Of a stretch of 64,000 bases of DNA, positions 51,751 to 62,285 are shown piece after piece. The translations under genes were made by a program, and so were the position numbers. The notes beneath the pieces were generated by a model, which made no database searches, was not told where the DNA came from, and saw only the letters and a list, made by a program, of their open reading frames with translations. Within the stretch, counting starts at the first letter, position 1. Every line of letters starts with the position of its first letter. This DNA comes from CAWIVH01 sp963839475 (lineage in GTDB: Bacteria; Acidobacteriota; UBA6911): contig CAWIVH010000015.1 in NCBI GenBank assembly GCA_963839475.1, positions 310,001 to 374,000 of the forward strand, read 5' to 3'.

Positions 51751-54441
51751 ATGAAAATCTGCCCGCTATGCAAACGCAGTTGGGAGGAAGGATTTCGAGT
51801 TTGTCCGATTGACGGACTCGCCCTCCAGGCTTCAGTCGCCGAGTCGGATCCGTTTGCCGGCCAATCGATGGGACAAACGAAAATCGGCGAAAAGATCGCC
51901 GATGGGGATCAAGGTCCCATATACCGTGCCGACGACCCGGCCTATGGCGCCATTGCGGTTCAGTTTATTCGTGCGGAGAAGCTAGCCAGCCCCATTCTCC
52001 TCGAAGCCTTCGAAGAGGCGATAAAATCTGCCGCAAGGGTCAATCACCCCAACGTAGTCCGCATCTATTCATCCCAGCGGAGTGCCGATGGCGGTGTAGC
52101 AGTGTTGATGGAGTACGTTACTGGCTCCAATTTCGATAGCTACCGGCGCGATCACGGCCCCATGGATTTGAAACAGGCGCTCCAGCTTATGAAGGAAGCC
52201 TCGGAGGGGGTGCTGGCAGCGCACCGGCTCTCCATGCTGCATGGCTCGCTTCAACCCTCCAGGATCCTGATATCTTCCGGGGGGACAGCCAAAGTGTGCG
52301 GGTTCCACCGTAGTGCCCTGCGTGATGATATTTTCTCGACCGGCGGGTCACCTTCCGGCTTGTGTTACCTGGCGCCGGAGCGCATCGGCATTGTTCGAGA
52401 CATCCCGGTGCCGGACTATCGAGCCGATGTCTACAGCCTGGGTGCGATCCTTTATGAATTATTGGCTGGTAAACTGCCGTATAGCGCGCAGAGCATTCAG
52501 GATCTGGCTGCTGCCATGGATGCGGGGCCTCCACTACCCCCGAGCTTCAGCAATCCCCAGGTGTCGCCCACCCTGTCGAGGGTGGTTCTAAAATCTTTGT
52601 CGCGACATCCAAGCGACCGGCACAGATCGGTTGAAGAGTGGCTGCGCGAGTTGGAAGCCGCACGGCAGCCGATGCGCGAACCCGAGCGGGATTCCATTGA
52701 ATCCCGCTACAAGCCGGCCCGGCCCGCTGCCGCTCAGGATGATTCAGGCCTTTTCGCACCCGTACATGCTTCCCGAAAGGAAAGCGCCGACAGCCTGTGG
52801 CCCGATTCGGCGCCCGCGAAAGATGCCGGGGAGGGGAGTTTTTTCGGCTGGTTCAAAACCCGAGTGGATCGCCGGAGCCGCGCGCGGGAATCCGGGCTGC
52901 GTCCGGGAGCCGATGAATCCATTTTCCCTTCGCGCGGCTCTTCCCGAATCGAAGATGATTCCGAAGAACGGACCGTTCTGGTGTCCGGCGCAAAGAACCG
53001 GCCGAGGCGCCGCAATATGCTGGATTCCTTCACGAGTTTTGGACGCGATCAGGACCTTACCGGTACCGATGCCTTGCCGCGCCGGCGCCTCTCCAGCAAG
53101 GTGTACCTGCTCATGGGAACTGCGGGACTCGTTCTCATCGCGGTCATAGTGACGCTGATCCTGATCTTCGGCGGCGCGCCAACCGGGAAACTGACCATTG
53201 AGAGCAGTCCGTCCGGGGCGCAGATTTTTCTTAATGACGAATTCAAGGGAACCACGCCCCAGGTATTTTCAGAAATTAAGGCCGATGTGTATCGGCTGCG
53301 CCTGCAGTTGGAAGGGTATGAGTCCGCAGCCGCCAGCATCGAAGTGGGACCGAAATCGGATGTCCAGAGATCTTTCCCTTTGATAAAACAGAATATCCCT
53401 CAGGTCGCCCTTCTGCCCCCACTCGTCTCACCGAACACACCGCCCGCCGCCGTTGCCCCGACTGTGGTTGGACCCGCAGTCAAGCCACCTTACGAATCGC
53501 TTTTTAATGAAGCACTCCGCAGCCGCAACTTCTTCCCTCCAGCAGGAGGAAATGCCTGGGATGTTCTTCAGAGCTGGCGCCAAAAAGAGGCTGCAGCCCC
53601 CACGGCTGCTTTGGAACAAGCCCAGGCGAGTTTTTGTCGGGAACTGGAAAAACTGGGGCTTGAAAAGCTCGATCAGCGGGATTTTCAGTATGTCCGCGGA
53701 CTCCTGGAGCAAATCCGGAATCGCTTACCCGGACAGGCCTGCGCGGGCAATCTCCAGAGCCGTTTTGATGAAGGAATCTCCCGTTCCCTGGCGGAGTTGA
53801 GGAACCTGCTGCGAGCCGCCATGAACCGGCAAAGCTATGTGACGCCCGAAACCGACAATGCTTTAAAGTATGCCCGTCTTATCCTGCACGTCGACCCTCA
53901 GGATGCCGAAGCCCGGGCGCTGGACAACGAATTGTACGCACGCGCACTGGAGCAGGCGCGGGTCAAATCGGATGCTCGTGACCACCAGGAGGCGATGAAC
54001 ATCCTACTCCAGTTGCGGGCAAATTATCCGGATCGTCCGGGCGGGCTGGATGCGATTAACCAAGGGATCGAGCGGGAAAAGCAAAAACTCTCGCTGCTGG
54101 CCGCATTGAAGATACCGTTCAGTGTCCAGGTGAAACACGGACACTCGTTTTTACGTCTCACCAAGCGCGATTGCACCGGCGTCTTGCGAGTGGATGGATT
54201 CACGATCGAATACCAAAGCACCGGCGATCACTCTTTCAAGGTAACCTATGATCTCCTGAAAAGCGTGTCGTTCGGGAAAGGAAAGATCGTGCTGGAGAGC
54301 AGTGCCATTCCGGATGGAAAATGCGAGCTCGAGCAGGCAGACAAGAATCCCAATCCCACACTCGCAGAGGTCTACTCCAAAATAGAGGAATACCGCAAGT
54401 TAAGAGAGCAGTACCTTCGGCCTAAGCCGGCCAATCCATGA
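51751..54441 (+). CDS. Kinase-like protein with degenerate active site (pseudokinase), PEGA domain
   Basis: 896 residues from ATG 51751; an in-frame TTG at 51697 is open and the ribosome site is poor. The N-terminus has a zinc-ribbon-like CPLCKRS and CPIDG pair. The kinase fold (about 40-310) is visible, but the catalytic residues are replaced: the VAIK lysine position reads AVQ, HRDxKPxN reads HGSLQPSRI (about 164-172), DFG reads CGF (about 183-185), and the Gly loop is IADGDQGPIY. A membrane helix (about 448-470), a PEGA domain (about 476-545, LTIESSPSGAQIFLNDEFKG) and helical repeats follow. The C-terminal domain resembles that of the first kinase. Probably a signalling scaffold rather than an enzyme. 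Confidence 0.85.
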   Translation: MKICPLCKRSWEEGFRVCPIDGLALQASVAESDPFAGQSMGQTKIGEKIADGDQGPIYRADDPAYGAIAVQFIRAEKLASPILLEAFEEAIKSAARVNHPNVVRIYSSQRSADGGVAVLMEYVTGSNFDSYRRDHGPMDLKQALQLMKEASEGVLAAHRLSMLHGSLQPSRILISSGGTAKVCGFHRSALRDDIFSTGGSPSGLCYLAPERIGIVRDIPVPDYRADVYSLGAILYELLAGKLPYSAQSIQDLAAAMDAGPPLPPSFSNPQVSPTLSRVVLKSLSRHPSDRHRSVEEWLRELEAARQPMREPERDSIESRYKPARPAAAQDDSGLFAPVHASRKESADSLWPDSAPAKDAGEGSFFGWFKTRVDRRSRARESGLRPGADESIFPSRGSSRIEDDSEERTVLVSGAKNRPRRRNMLDSFTSFGRDQDLTGTDALPRRRLSSKVYLLMGTAGLVLIAVIVTLILIFGGAPTGKLTIESSPSGAQIFLNDEFKGTTPQVFSEIKADVYRLRLQLEGYESAAASIEVGPKSDVQRSFPLIKQNIPQVALLPPLVSPNTPPAAVAPTVVGPAVKPPYESLFNEALRSRNFFPPAGGNAWDVLQSWRQKEAAAPTAALEQAQASFCRELEKLGLEKLDQRDFQYVRGLLEQIRNRLPGQACAGNLQSRFDEGISRSLAELRNLLRAAMNRQSYVTPETDNALKYARLILHVDPQDAEARALDNELYARALEQARVKSDARDHQEAMNILLQLRANYPDRPGGLDAINQGIEREKQKLSLLAALKIPFSVQVKHGHSFLRLTKRDCTGVLRVDGFTIEYQSTGDHSFKVTYDLLKSVSFGKGKIVLESSAIPDGKCELEQADKNPNPTLAEVYSKIEEYRKLREQYLRPKPANP

Positions 54442-54449
54442 CCAGCTCG

Positions 54450-54490
54450 CCGAGGCAGGCGATACGCTGGTTTCGGTCGCCATGCCTCGG
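54450..54490. terminator. Putative bidirectional terminator between the pseudokinase gene and hcp
   Basis: A strong inverted repeat follows the pseudokinase stop: CCGAGGCA-GGCGA pairs with TCGCC-A-TGCCTCGG, about 13 base pairs with one bulge and a loop of about 14 bases. It lies between converging transcripts, so it may terminate both. There is no clear T-run on either side. Confidence 0.5.
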
Positions 54491-54526
54491 TTAGTTCGCG
54501 CTGCTACCGGATCTGGGCGTCCGGCT

Positions 54527-55016
54527 TTATACAACCGGTGATTCCCAGTCATCCATCGCCGTAATGCCGCCGTCCATCCAGGTCCATTCGATCTTCTGGT
54601 AGGTGAACGCGACTTCTTCGTATTCGGCGTATTTCATCAGCTCCGGGTGTCTTGTTATTCGCCATGAAGAAGTTGATCGATGCGATGTTAGCGTTCGTCA
54701 ATTTGATGGTGTAGTGCTGCTTTTCCTTGCCGGTGTGCTCGGGTGCCAGAACTCCAGTTCCCACTCCTTGATGTTCTCGTTATTAACCAGCAAGTTATAT
54801 AGAAGAGGAGAGGACTTGTCGATTTCTTTGGTGATCAGGAACGGTTTGTGCATCCTCTTCCCGGTCGGCAGGCCGCTCGCGGAATCACGCGGGCTCAAAA
54901 TTTCGTGATGCACCGCAATGACCATGATTGTATCTTCACGGCCCTTCTGCGTTACAGAACCCTTGATATCACCCGATTTCTGCGCCCTTCATTCTCAAAT
55001 ATGCATTCAGCGCCAT
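54527..55016 (-). pseudogene. hcp: Hcp (TssD) tube protein gene with three apparent frameshifts
   Basis: Read leftward from ATG 55016 (AGGG upstream), the sequence is clearly Hcp in three successive frame pieces. They are MALNAYLRMKGAKSGDIKGS, then IMVIAVHHEILSPRDSASG through NENIKEWELEFW, then EHTGKEKQHYTIKLTNANI, then YAEYEEVAFTYQKIEWTWMD to the stop at 54527. Frame changes lie near 54977 (one extra base), 54751 (one base missing) and 54640 (one extra base, in a G run). Corrected, it gives about 162 residues, the normal Hcp length. The residues on both sides of each shift are highly conserved, so the gene looks recently broken or wrongly sequenced. It is the only Hcp gene seen in this T6SS. 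Confidence 0.85.
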
Positions 55017-55390
55017 AGTGAAAACCCTCCCTTTCGGCAGTGAAACACTGCACATGCAACATTACACACGATGCGAATTTTTTTCCCTGCGAGATAAAAA
55101 GTTGATATGGTTCCCGATCCGCTGCCAAGAGTCCTCTTAGAATATCAAATCGTCGCTCGAATTGTCGATAGGGAAGAAAATGTAGACCGGCGCAGACGTC
55201 TCGATATTTCCGGTGCGGCCCGTTACGGCCGGATCGTCAGTCCGGACGGAGAATTTGCCCGCCCAATGCTTCAAACTCAGGCTCCAAACTCAGGGGTTGA
55301 CAGAATAATTCATCGGCAGTAGTGTCCGGTCTGAGAGCAATAGAATTTGCGAACTTGGCTGGCATCCACTTGAGATCCGGCAGAAGTGAA
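55017..55390. other. Divergent intergenic region between hcp and the third kinase
   Basis: About 370 bases with no convincing gene; the plus-strand frame at 55107-55322 has low-quality translation. A 10-base direct repeat (CAAACTCAGG) occurs twice near 55272-55293. A candidate promoter for the kinase lies at 55297-55325. Confidence 0.5.
55297..55325 (+). promoter_or_regulatory. Candidate sigma-70 promoter of the third kinase
   Basis: TTGACA (55297-55302) and TAGTGT (55320-55325) are separated by 17 bases. The -35 is a perfect match and the -10 is weak. The leader to the ATG at 55391 would be about 60 bases, which supports that ATG over the in-frame GTG at 55322. Confidence 0.35.
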
Positions 55391-56401
55391 ATGACAAGCG
55401 ATTACGCTTACGAACCCGGCTTTGAAATTATTGACAGCTACCGATATCGCCTCGTGCGAAAAATCGCCGATGGGGGAATGGGGTCGGTCTACGAGGCCAT
55501 CCTGTATGGGCCCGAGGGATTTCAGAAACTGGTTGCGATAAAGACGATCCTGGAAAAATATACCTCCGACTCCGAATTCATCAACATGTTCATCGGCGAG
55601 GCAAAGCTGGTTGCCGACCTCGTGCACCAGAATATTGTCCAGATCTATCAGTTGGGCCGCCTGAAAAACACCTATTACATGGCTATGGAATATATCAAAG
55701 GGGTGGATCTGCAGCAGTTTGTCCAAGCTCGCCAGAATTCGGGTCGGCCCCTGCCGATCGATCTCGGTGTGTTTATCATTAGCCGGGTTTGTCGTGGACT
55801 GGAATATGCCCACAAGAAACATGACAAACAGGGGAACCTGATCGGGGTGGTGCATCGCGATATCTGCCCGAAAAACCTGATGATCAGCTCGGAGGGCGAG
55901 GTCAAGATTACAGATTTTGGAATTGCGAAAGCTCGGAATCTGATGGTAGATCGTGAAGGCGAGATCCTGCTCGGGCGCGTAGGGTACATGTCGCCGGAAC
56001 AGTTCCAGTATCTGCCGACTGATCATCGTAGCGATCTATATTCGCTTTCGGTGGTGATGTATGAACTTCTGACAGGCATCAGCCTGTCAGGCCGCTGGGA
56101 GCAGGCCGCAATCCCCGGCCAACGCTTGCGCCGGGAAATTCCAATTCCGCATGACCTCAATCCGGACATCCCCGAAAACCTCGAGCGGATCATCATGCGG
56201 GGCCTGGAGCACGAGGTTTCGAAAAGATACCAGCGGGCCGGAGAGTTGGCCTACGACCTGGAGTATTTCATGTATCACAAAGGCTATGGGCCCACTATCA
56301 AAACTCTCGAGCAATATGTGACAGCGCTCTTTCCGCATTTATCCGAGTCACCAGCAGAGGGGCCGGAGGCTCCATTGCCGCCTCAACCGCCGCAGGACTA
56401 G
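55391..56401 (+). CDS. Ser/Thr protein kinase, soluble, T6SS-linked
   Basis: 336 residues from ATG 55391. A complete kinase domain (about 18-280): IADGGMGSVYEA, VAIKTIL lysine, VVHRDICPKNLM, DFG in ITDFGIAKA, YMSPEQF. The HRDxK lysine is Cys (HRDICPKN), a change that also occurs in active myxobacterial-type kinases with Ser at this place. The C-terminal tail is short and Pro-rich (PLPPQPPQD), with no membrane helix. It lies just beyond hcp at the edge of the T6SS locus. It may phosphorylate FHA-binding partners here; that is inferred. Confidence 0.88.
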   Translation: MTSDYAYEPGFEIIDSYRYRLVRKIADGGMGSVYEAILYGPEGFQKLVAIKTILEKYTSDSEFINMFIGEAKLVADLVHQNIVQIYQLGRLKNTYYMAMEYIKGVDLQQFVQARQNSGRPLPIDLGVFIISRVCRGLEYAHKKHDKQGNLIGVVHRDICPKNLMISSEGEVKITDFGIAKARNLMVDREGEILLGRVGYMSPEQFQYLPTDHRSDLYSLSVVMYELLTGISLSGRWEQAAIPGQRLRREIPIPHDLNPDIPENLERIIMRGLEHEVSKRYQRAGELAYDLEYFMYHKGYGPTIKTLEQYVTALFPHLSESPAEGPEAPLPPQPPQD

Positions 56402-57096
56402 GATTCATCTTGATCCTCACCTGAGGAAGGCTTTTCGTTCCATGCTAACTCAGGATGAGCCTTGATTATTCAGGTGGAGCCAACGGTGGGATTCTCATTG
56501 CCGCAGCCCGAAGCCTCCGACGGGTACGGAAGGTCAATGCCCCCCAAGCCGTAATGATTCCACCCGTTCAGTGTCACTGACGTCGGCATTCCTTGACAGT
56601 GCCGTCATTTGGAAAGTGGACGGTCTCAAAGTGGTAGCGCATGATCGATATTCTGGCGATATGGTGATCTAAACCACTGGAAACAAATGGGATGGCGGAG
56701 AGGGAAGAAATTCAAGTTCAGGAAAAATCGATAAAATTAGAGCGGTCAAAGAGTAAGATACATGATCTAACAATTCAATGAGTTATCAGGATTATCGCTG
56801 AGCATGTAGTTCACCCAATCTGGTCCTCTTGCGATGCCAATCTGCCCCAGACGTAGCCGGCGAGCAGGAAAATCTTCGGTTACGGCCGCGACGGCGAAAA
56901 GTTTAATTGTTATTCATATCAGTGTCTGTTTTTAAAGAGCGTAGCAGCTTGTCAGCCTGGCGAAATCCTCCTCTCTGCCGACGTTCCAGGGGCTTGTCCG
57001 CGGAGCATCTCCGGATTGGACGCTGGGAAAAGAGCGTTGCCCCCGTTTGCGTCGATGTCGCGAATCACGGGGGCAACCGCCGAGTATCCCGGGAGG
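56402..57096. other. Intergenic region with no recognisable gene, holding a tRNA 3'-end-like repeat
   Basis: About 695 bases with no convincing coding sequence; small open frames here are not recognised. It contains a partial copy of the tRNA-Ser 3' end at 56689-56705, described separately. Confidence 0.5.
56689..56705. repeat. Direct repeat of the tRNA-Ser 3' end, copy 1 (att-like)
   Basis: The 17 bases GGGATGGCGGAGAGGGA are identical to 61849-61865. Weaker similarity extends on both sides (CTGGAAA...CAA before, ATTC.A after). This looks like the residual distal attachment site of an element integrated at the tRNA-Ser 3' end. Confidence 0.45.
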
Positions 57097-58551
57097 TTAA
57101 ACCTTGCCCGGCGCGGGGATTTCGAAACCGGGGCGATTCGGGTCCTTCAGCAGTTTGTTGGCCTCGGCCGAAGTTTCACCTGTAAATTTTTCGGTTTTGT
57201 CATCGAAGGTAAGCCACGGCCCGATGACGTATTCGGCCTTGTCTTCCGGCACGCCCACGCCGTCGCGCATGACTGCATGCAGCTTCATGAAGTGTTCGTA
57301 GGCGTCCTTGTTGTCGCCGAAACGGCCGGCCTTGGCGTTGAATGGAACCTTTTTGCCCAGCCTGTAGGAGTCGTTGATGATATGGCCCAGCGTGCAGCTG
57401 TAATGGGCCTGGCCTGCGTTGCCGTTCGCCATCATAGGATCACCCGCGCGGCAGGCCGCGACGAAGGCGCCCCAGTTGCCTCCCGGCGTCACTTTCCCGG
57501 GCGGCACCGAAACCTTCTCCCCTTTGTCGCTGCCCTTGGCATAGTAGAGGCCGCGCGCGATCTTGCTGCCGTCTTCGAAGTAGTACTCGTTCTCGACCTG
57601 CTGCTGGTAGCCTTTGTAGTTCACGTTGCGGACGTTGAAAAACACCCATTGCCCGTTGGGATATTCGGCGATCCCGAACATCGTGTTGGGAGTCTCACCC
57701 TGGTCTTCCCACTGAAACCGGCCGCCGATCGCCATCGCGCGCTTCGGGAGCGTCATTTTCGGGTCGATCGCCCAGTAGGCCATGTCGAGCTGGTGGGTGC
57801 CTTGGTTGTTGAGCTCGCCGTTGCCGGTGATCCAGAACCAGTGCCAGTTGTAGTGGACGAAGTTCGCGTGGAACTGGCTGATGGCCGCGGGGCCGCGCCA
57901 CAGGTTCCAATCCAGGTTGGCGGGCGGATCGGAAGGCGGTTTGAATCCGATTCCATCGCGCGGCTTGCAGGCCAGGCCATAGGAGATTTTCAATTTGCCG
58001 AATTTGCCTTCGTGAATAGCCTGGTGCAATCCGGCGTTCGCCGCGCTGCTGCGGCTCTGGGTGCCGTGCTGGACCACCACCTTGTACTTTTTCTGCGCTT
58101 CCCATGCGACGCGGCCCTCGGCGATGTCGTGGCTCATCGGCTTCTCGACATAAACATGCTTCCCGGCCTGGGCGGCCCAGATGGTCATCAGGGAGTGCCA
58201 GTGGTTCGGGGTGGCGATGGAAATCGCGTCCAGGGTCTTGTCTTCCAGCGCCTGGCGGACATCGGCCACGCCTTTGCAGGTGAATTTTCCCTCGATCTTC
58301 TTCTGGAGGTTTGCCAGTTTGCTGTCCAGCACGTTTTTATCGGGCTCGATCAAGTACGCGATTTCCACGTTGGGCTGTTCCAGGAAGCCGCTGATGTGGT
58401 TGCCGCCGCGGCCGTTGACTCCGGCCACCGCGACGCGCAGGCGGTCATTGGCCCCGAACACCCTCGAGGTAGAGGCTGTGCCGCAGATTAACACTCCTGC
58501 GCCGGCCGCCGTTGAAGACTTGATAAAATTGCGACGAGTGAAATTCGACAT
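57097..58551 (-). CDS. Gfo/Idh/MocA family oxidoreductase, Tat-exported
   Basis: 484 residues. An N-terminal twin-arginine signal (TRRNFIKSSTAAGAG) precedes a Rossmann fold, LRVAVAGVNGRGGNHISGF. The motif VYVEKPMSHDIAEG carries the EKP of the family, and HQLDMAYWAID follows. Long C-terminal Gfo/Idh/MocA alpha/beta domain. Relatives use NAD(P) and act on sugars or sugar derivatives; the Tat signal means it is exported folded. Neighbours do not give the substrate. Coding length is normal for Tat-exported members. Confidence 0.88.
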   Translation of the reverse strand: MSNFTRRNFIKSSTAAGAGVLICGTASTSRVFGANDRLRVAVAGVNGRGGNHISGFLEQPNVEIAYLIEPDKNVLDSKLANLQKKIEGKFTCKGVADVRQALEDKTLDAISIATPNHWHSLMTIWAAQAGKHVYVEKPMSHDIAEGRVAWEAQKKYKVVVQHGTQSRSSAANAGLHQAIHEGKFGKLKISYGLACKPRDGIGFKPPSDPPANLDWNLWRGPAAISQFHANFVHYNWHWFWITGNGELNNQGTHQLDMAYWAIDPKMTLPKRAMAIGGRFQWEDQGETPNTMFGIAEYPNGQWVFFNVRNVNYKGYQQQVENEYYFEDGSKIARGLYYAKGSDKGEKVSVPPGKVTPGGNWGAFVAACRAGDPMMANGNAGQAHYSCTLGHIINDSYRLGKKVPFNAKAGRFGDNKDAYEHFMKLHAVMRDGVGVPEDKAEYVIGPWLTFDDKTEKFTGETSAEANKLLKDPNRPGFEIPAPGKV

Positions 58552-59349
58552 TGTTATTTACTCCTTCGGATAGGAATCCCCACCTGCCTGTGATGCCGGT
58601 TTCTTGATTCGCGCCGGGCAAACGCCATGCCGGCATCCCGATTGTAAGGCCAAATCACGCGCCGACCTACAGAAGTTTTGTGGTCCTTGCCGCATTGGCC
58701 GGGAGTCATGGGCCAAGATCGCGAATAGGGCGGCGGGCCGCATGGTCCTATTGCCATCGTTCCTGGCATCCATGAATCTGCGCTTGCCCGCAGCCCGGCG
58801 GCCAATCCATCGGGTCCGGCCATGATTTGGCCCCTTGTCGACGACCTTCGGGAATTGGGGTGTTCCTCGCAGTTCAGTTTTTCAATTGACATCATAAAAA
58901 ATGGGATTCCAATATTCATAATCAACATTTCAAGATTCAATCCTTCCAGACAATTCTTGAATCGGGATACGCGGGAGAGCGCGGGTTTCATGAAAATCGG
59001 AATGTCAGTGAGGGCTTTGGGCAAAAGATCTATCCTGCGCGTTCTGGTCTCACCCGTTGCTCTTGTCGCCTGGGCTGCGCCTGGGCCATCGGCCCTTCCG
59101 GCGTTGTCACGGCGGAAAATGAGATCAATCTTGCTCCAGAGACGATTCCTTCCTTCTCTCTATGGCTGACAGTAGATTGGAGCCCTTCCCGGAGAGTTCC
59201 TGCCACGCCCACGTGGTTTATTGAGAACAGAAACTTGGACTAGCGTGCGGCGGGAGTCATCCACCTGCGGCAAATACAGCAAAACAAATCAAACCGCTAA
59301 GTCCAAAGGCCGCAAAGGTTTTATTTATATATCTTTGAGGTCTTCGGTA
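58552..59349. other. Intergenic region with no recognisable gene
   Basis: About 800 bases. Open frames of 60-156 codons on both strands have no recognisable family. The stretch 58890-58990 is AT-rich and holds a short inverted repeat (GATTCAA...TTGAATC). The left boundary of the group II intron lies somewhere after 59240. Confidence 0.5.
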
Positions 59350-61327
<1,978 letters not shown>

Positions 61328-61329
61328 CG

Positions 61330-61598
61330 CCTTCGTGTTTCAATCTCTCGAGCGTTCCAAGCTTCCGGAGAGCGGGCGCCATGCCGCACAGATCCGCGCT
61401 GACATGGCCGAGGCGCAGAAGGCTGCCTTTACAGGCTCGCCCTCATTCTTCCTTGCGTACAGCGATCCAAGGAGCACGAAGGTCAAAACCGTCGCCAGAT
61501 TGATTGGTGCGCAGCCCTTCGCCTCGTTCAAGGCCGTGATCGATAAGCTGCTTGCCGAGCCGCCGGGAATGCCCAAGGATGCGGGGCCGGAGAGATAA
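61330..61598 (+). pseudogene. C-terminal remnant of a DsbA-like thioredoxin-fold protein
   Basis: After the intron, the frame reads ESGRHAAQIRADMAEAQKAA, GSPSFFLAYSDPRSTKVKTV and RLIGAQPFASFKAVIDKLL, a typical end of a DsbA/thioredoxin_4 protein, up to the stop at 61598. The N-terminal part with the CxxC active site is not found upstream of the intron. The gene was probably truncated when the segment arrived or rearranged. It could have begun at a start in the 5' exon, which is absent. Confidence 0.65.
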
Positions 61599-61848
61599 CA
61601 TACATTCACCGATGCCCACTCCCCCGAACTGCTCGGGCGATCCACTGATAAACAATCGCCCCAATAGGCTGAAAGGTGGAAGCTCGGTGATCAAGGCGGC
61701 CAGTTTGATCAGGTCCGTCATCCGGAAATGCGACCGCCCGCCAGACACGACACCGAAAATCCTGCGTTTGAAAACCGAATGGTAGCAAAGTGGCAGCTTA
61801 TGCTCGAAAAGGAAGGGTGCTTATGGAGGCAAAATGCTGGAAAATCAA

Positions 61849-61942
<94 letters not shown>

Positions 61943-62285
61943 GAATTTGATCCCAAGGCTATCACCTTGAGGTGCGGTCCAAGCAGAATGCGCAATTGTA
62001 CGCCCCTCCACCCGCTTCCGCAAGACGGACGTGAAAGGCAGGTTTGCCGTCCGCGCCCCCATGCGATCATCTGAACAGCCTTGCATTTTGTCCCATCACT
62101 GGAAGGGACGAGGCACGGTTCCTGCGACGAATTCCTTAAAGACCCTTCCTTCCGCAACCGGTTGCCAGAGAATGCCGGCATTCCGGCAGGGGGCAGGCCG
62201 GCTCCACGCTGGAGTTCGAATTGCACGATTGCGCCGGTGAGAGATGTGCAAATGGAACCTTCCTGGATCCCCGGGCGGTTGACGC
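61943..62285. other. Intergenic region with no recognisable gene
   Basis: About 340 bases between tRNA-Ser and the membrane protein gene; no gene, repeat or clear terminator seen. Confidence 0.5.

Noticed and set aside
55107..55322. Small plus-strand open frame upstream of the third kinase
   Set aside because: Composition is Arg-rich and unlike a real protein, it has no ribosome site, and the candidate promoter at 55297 lies inside it.
57016..58491. Plus-strand open frame of 491 codons opposite the oxidoreductase
   Set aside because: The minus-strand Gfo/Idh/MocA protein has a signal peptide and all motifs; the opposite frame is a mirror artefact.
58822..59169. Plus-strand open frame of 115 codons near the group II intron
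   Set aside because: No family features and no ribosome-binding site; it lies in a variable intergenic region.
59290..59330. Repeat-like CGCTAAG...GCAAAGG sequence before the intron
   Set aside because: It is short and imperfect, occurs once here, and I could not show a periodic repeat or CRISPR-like array.
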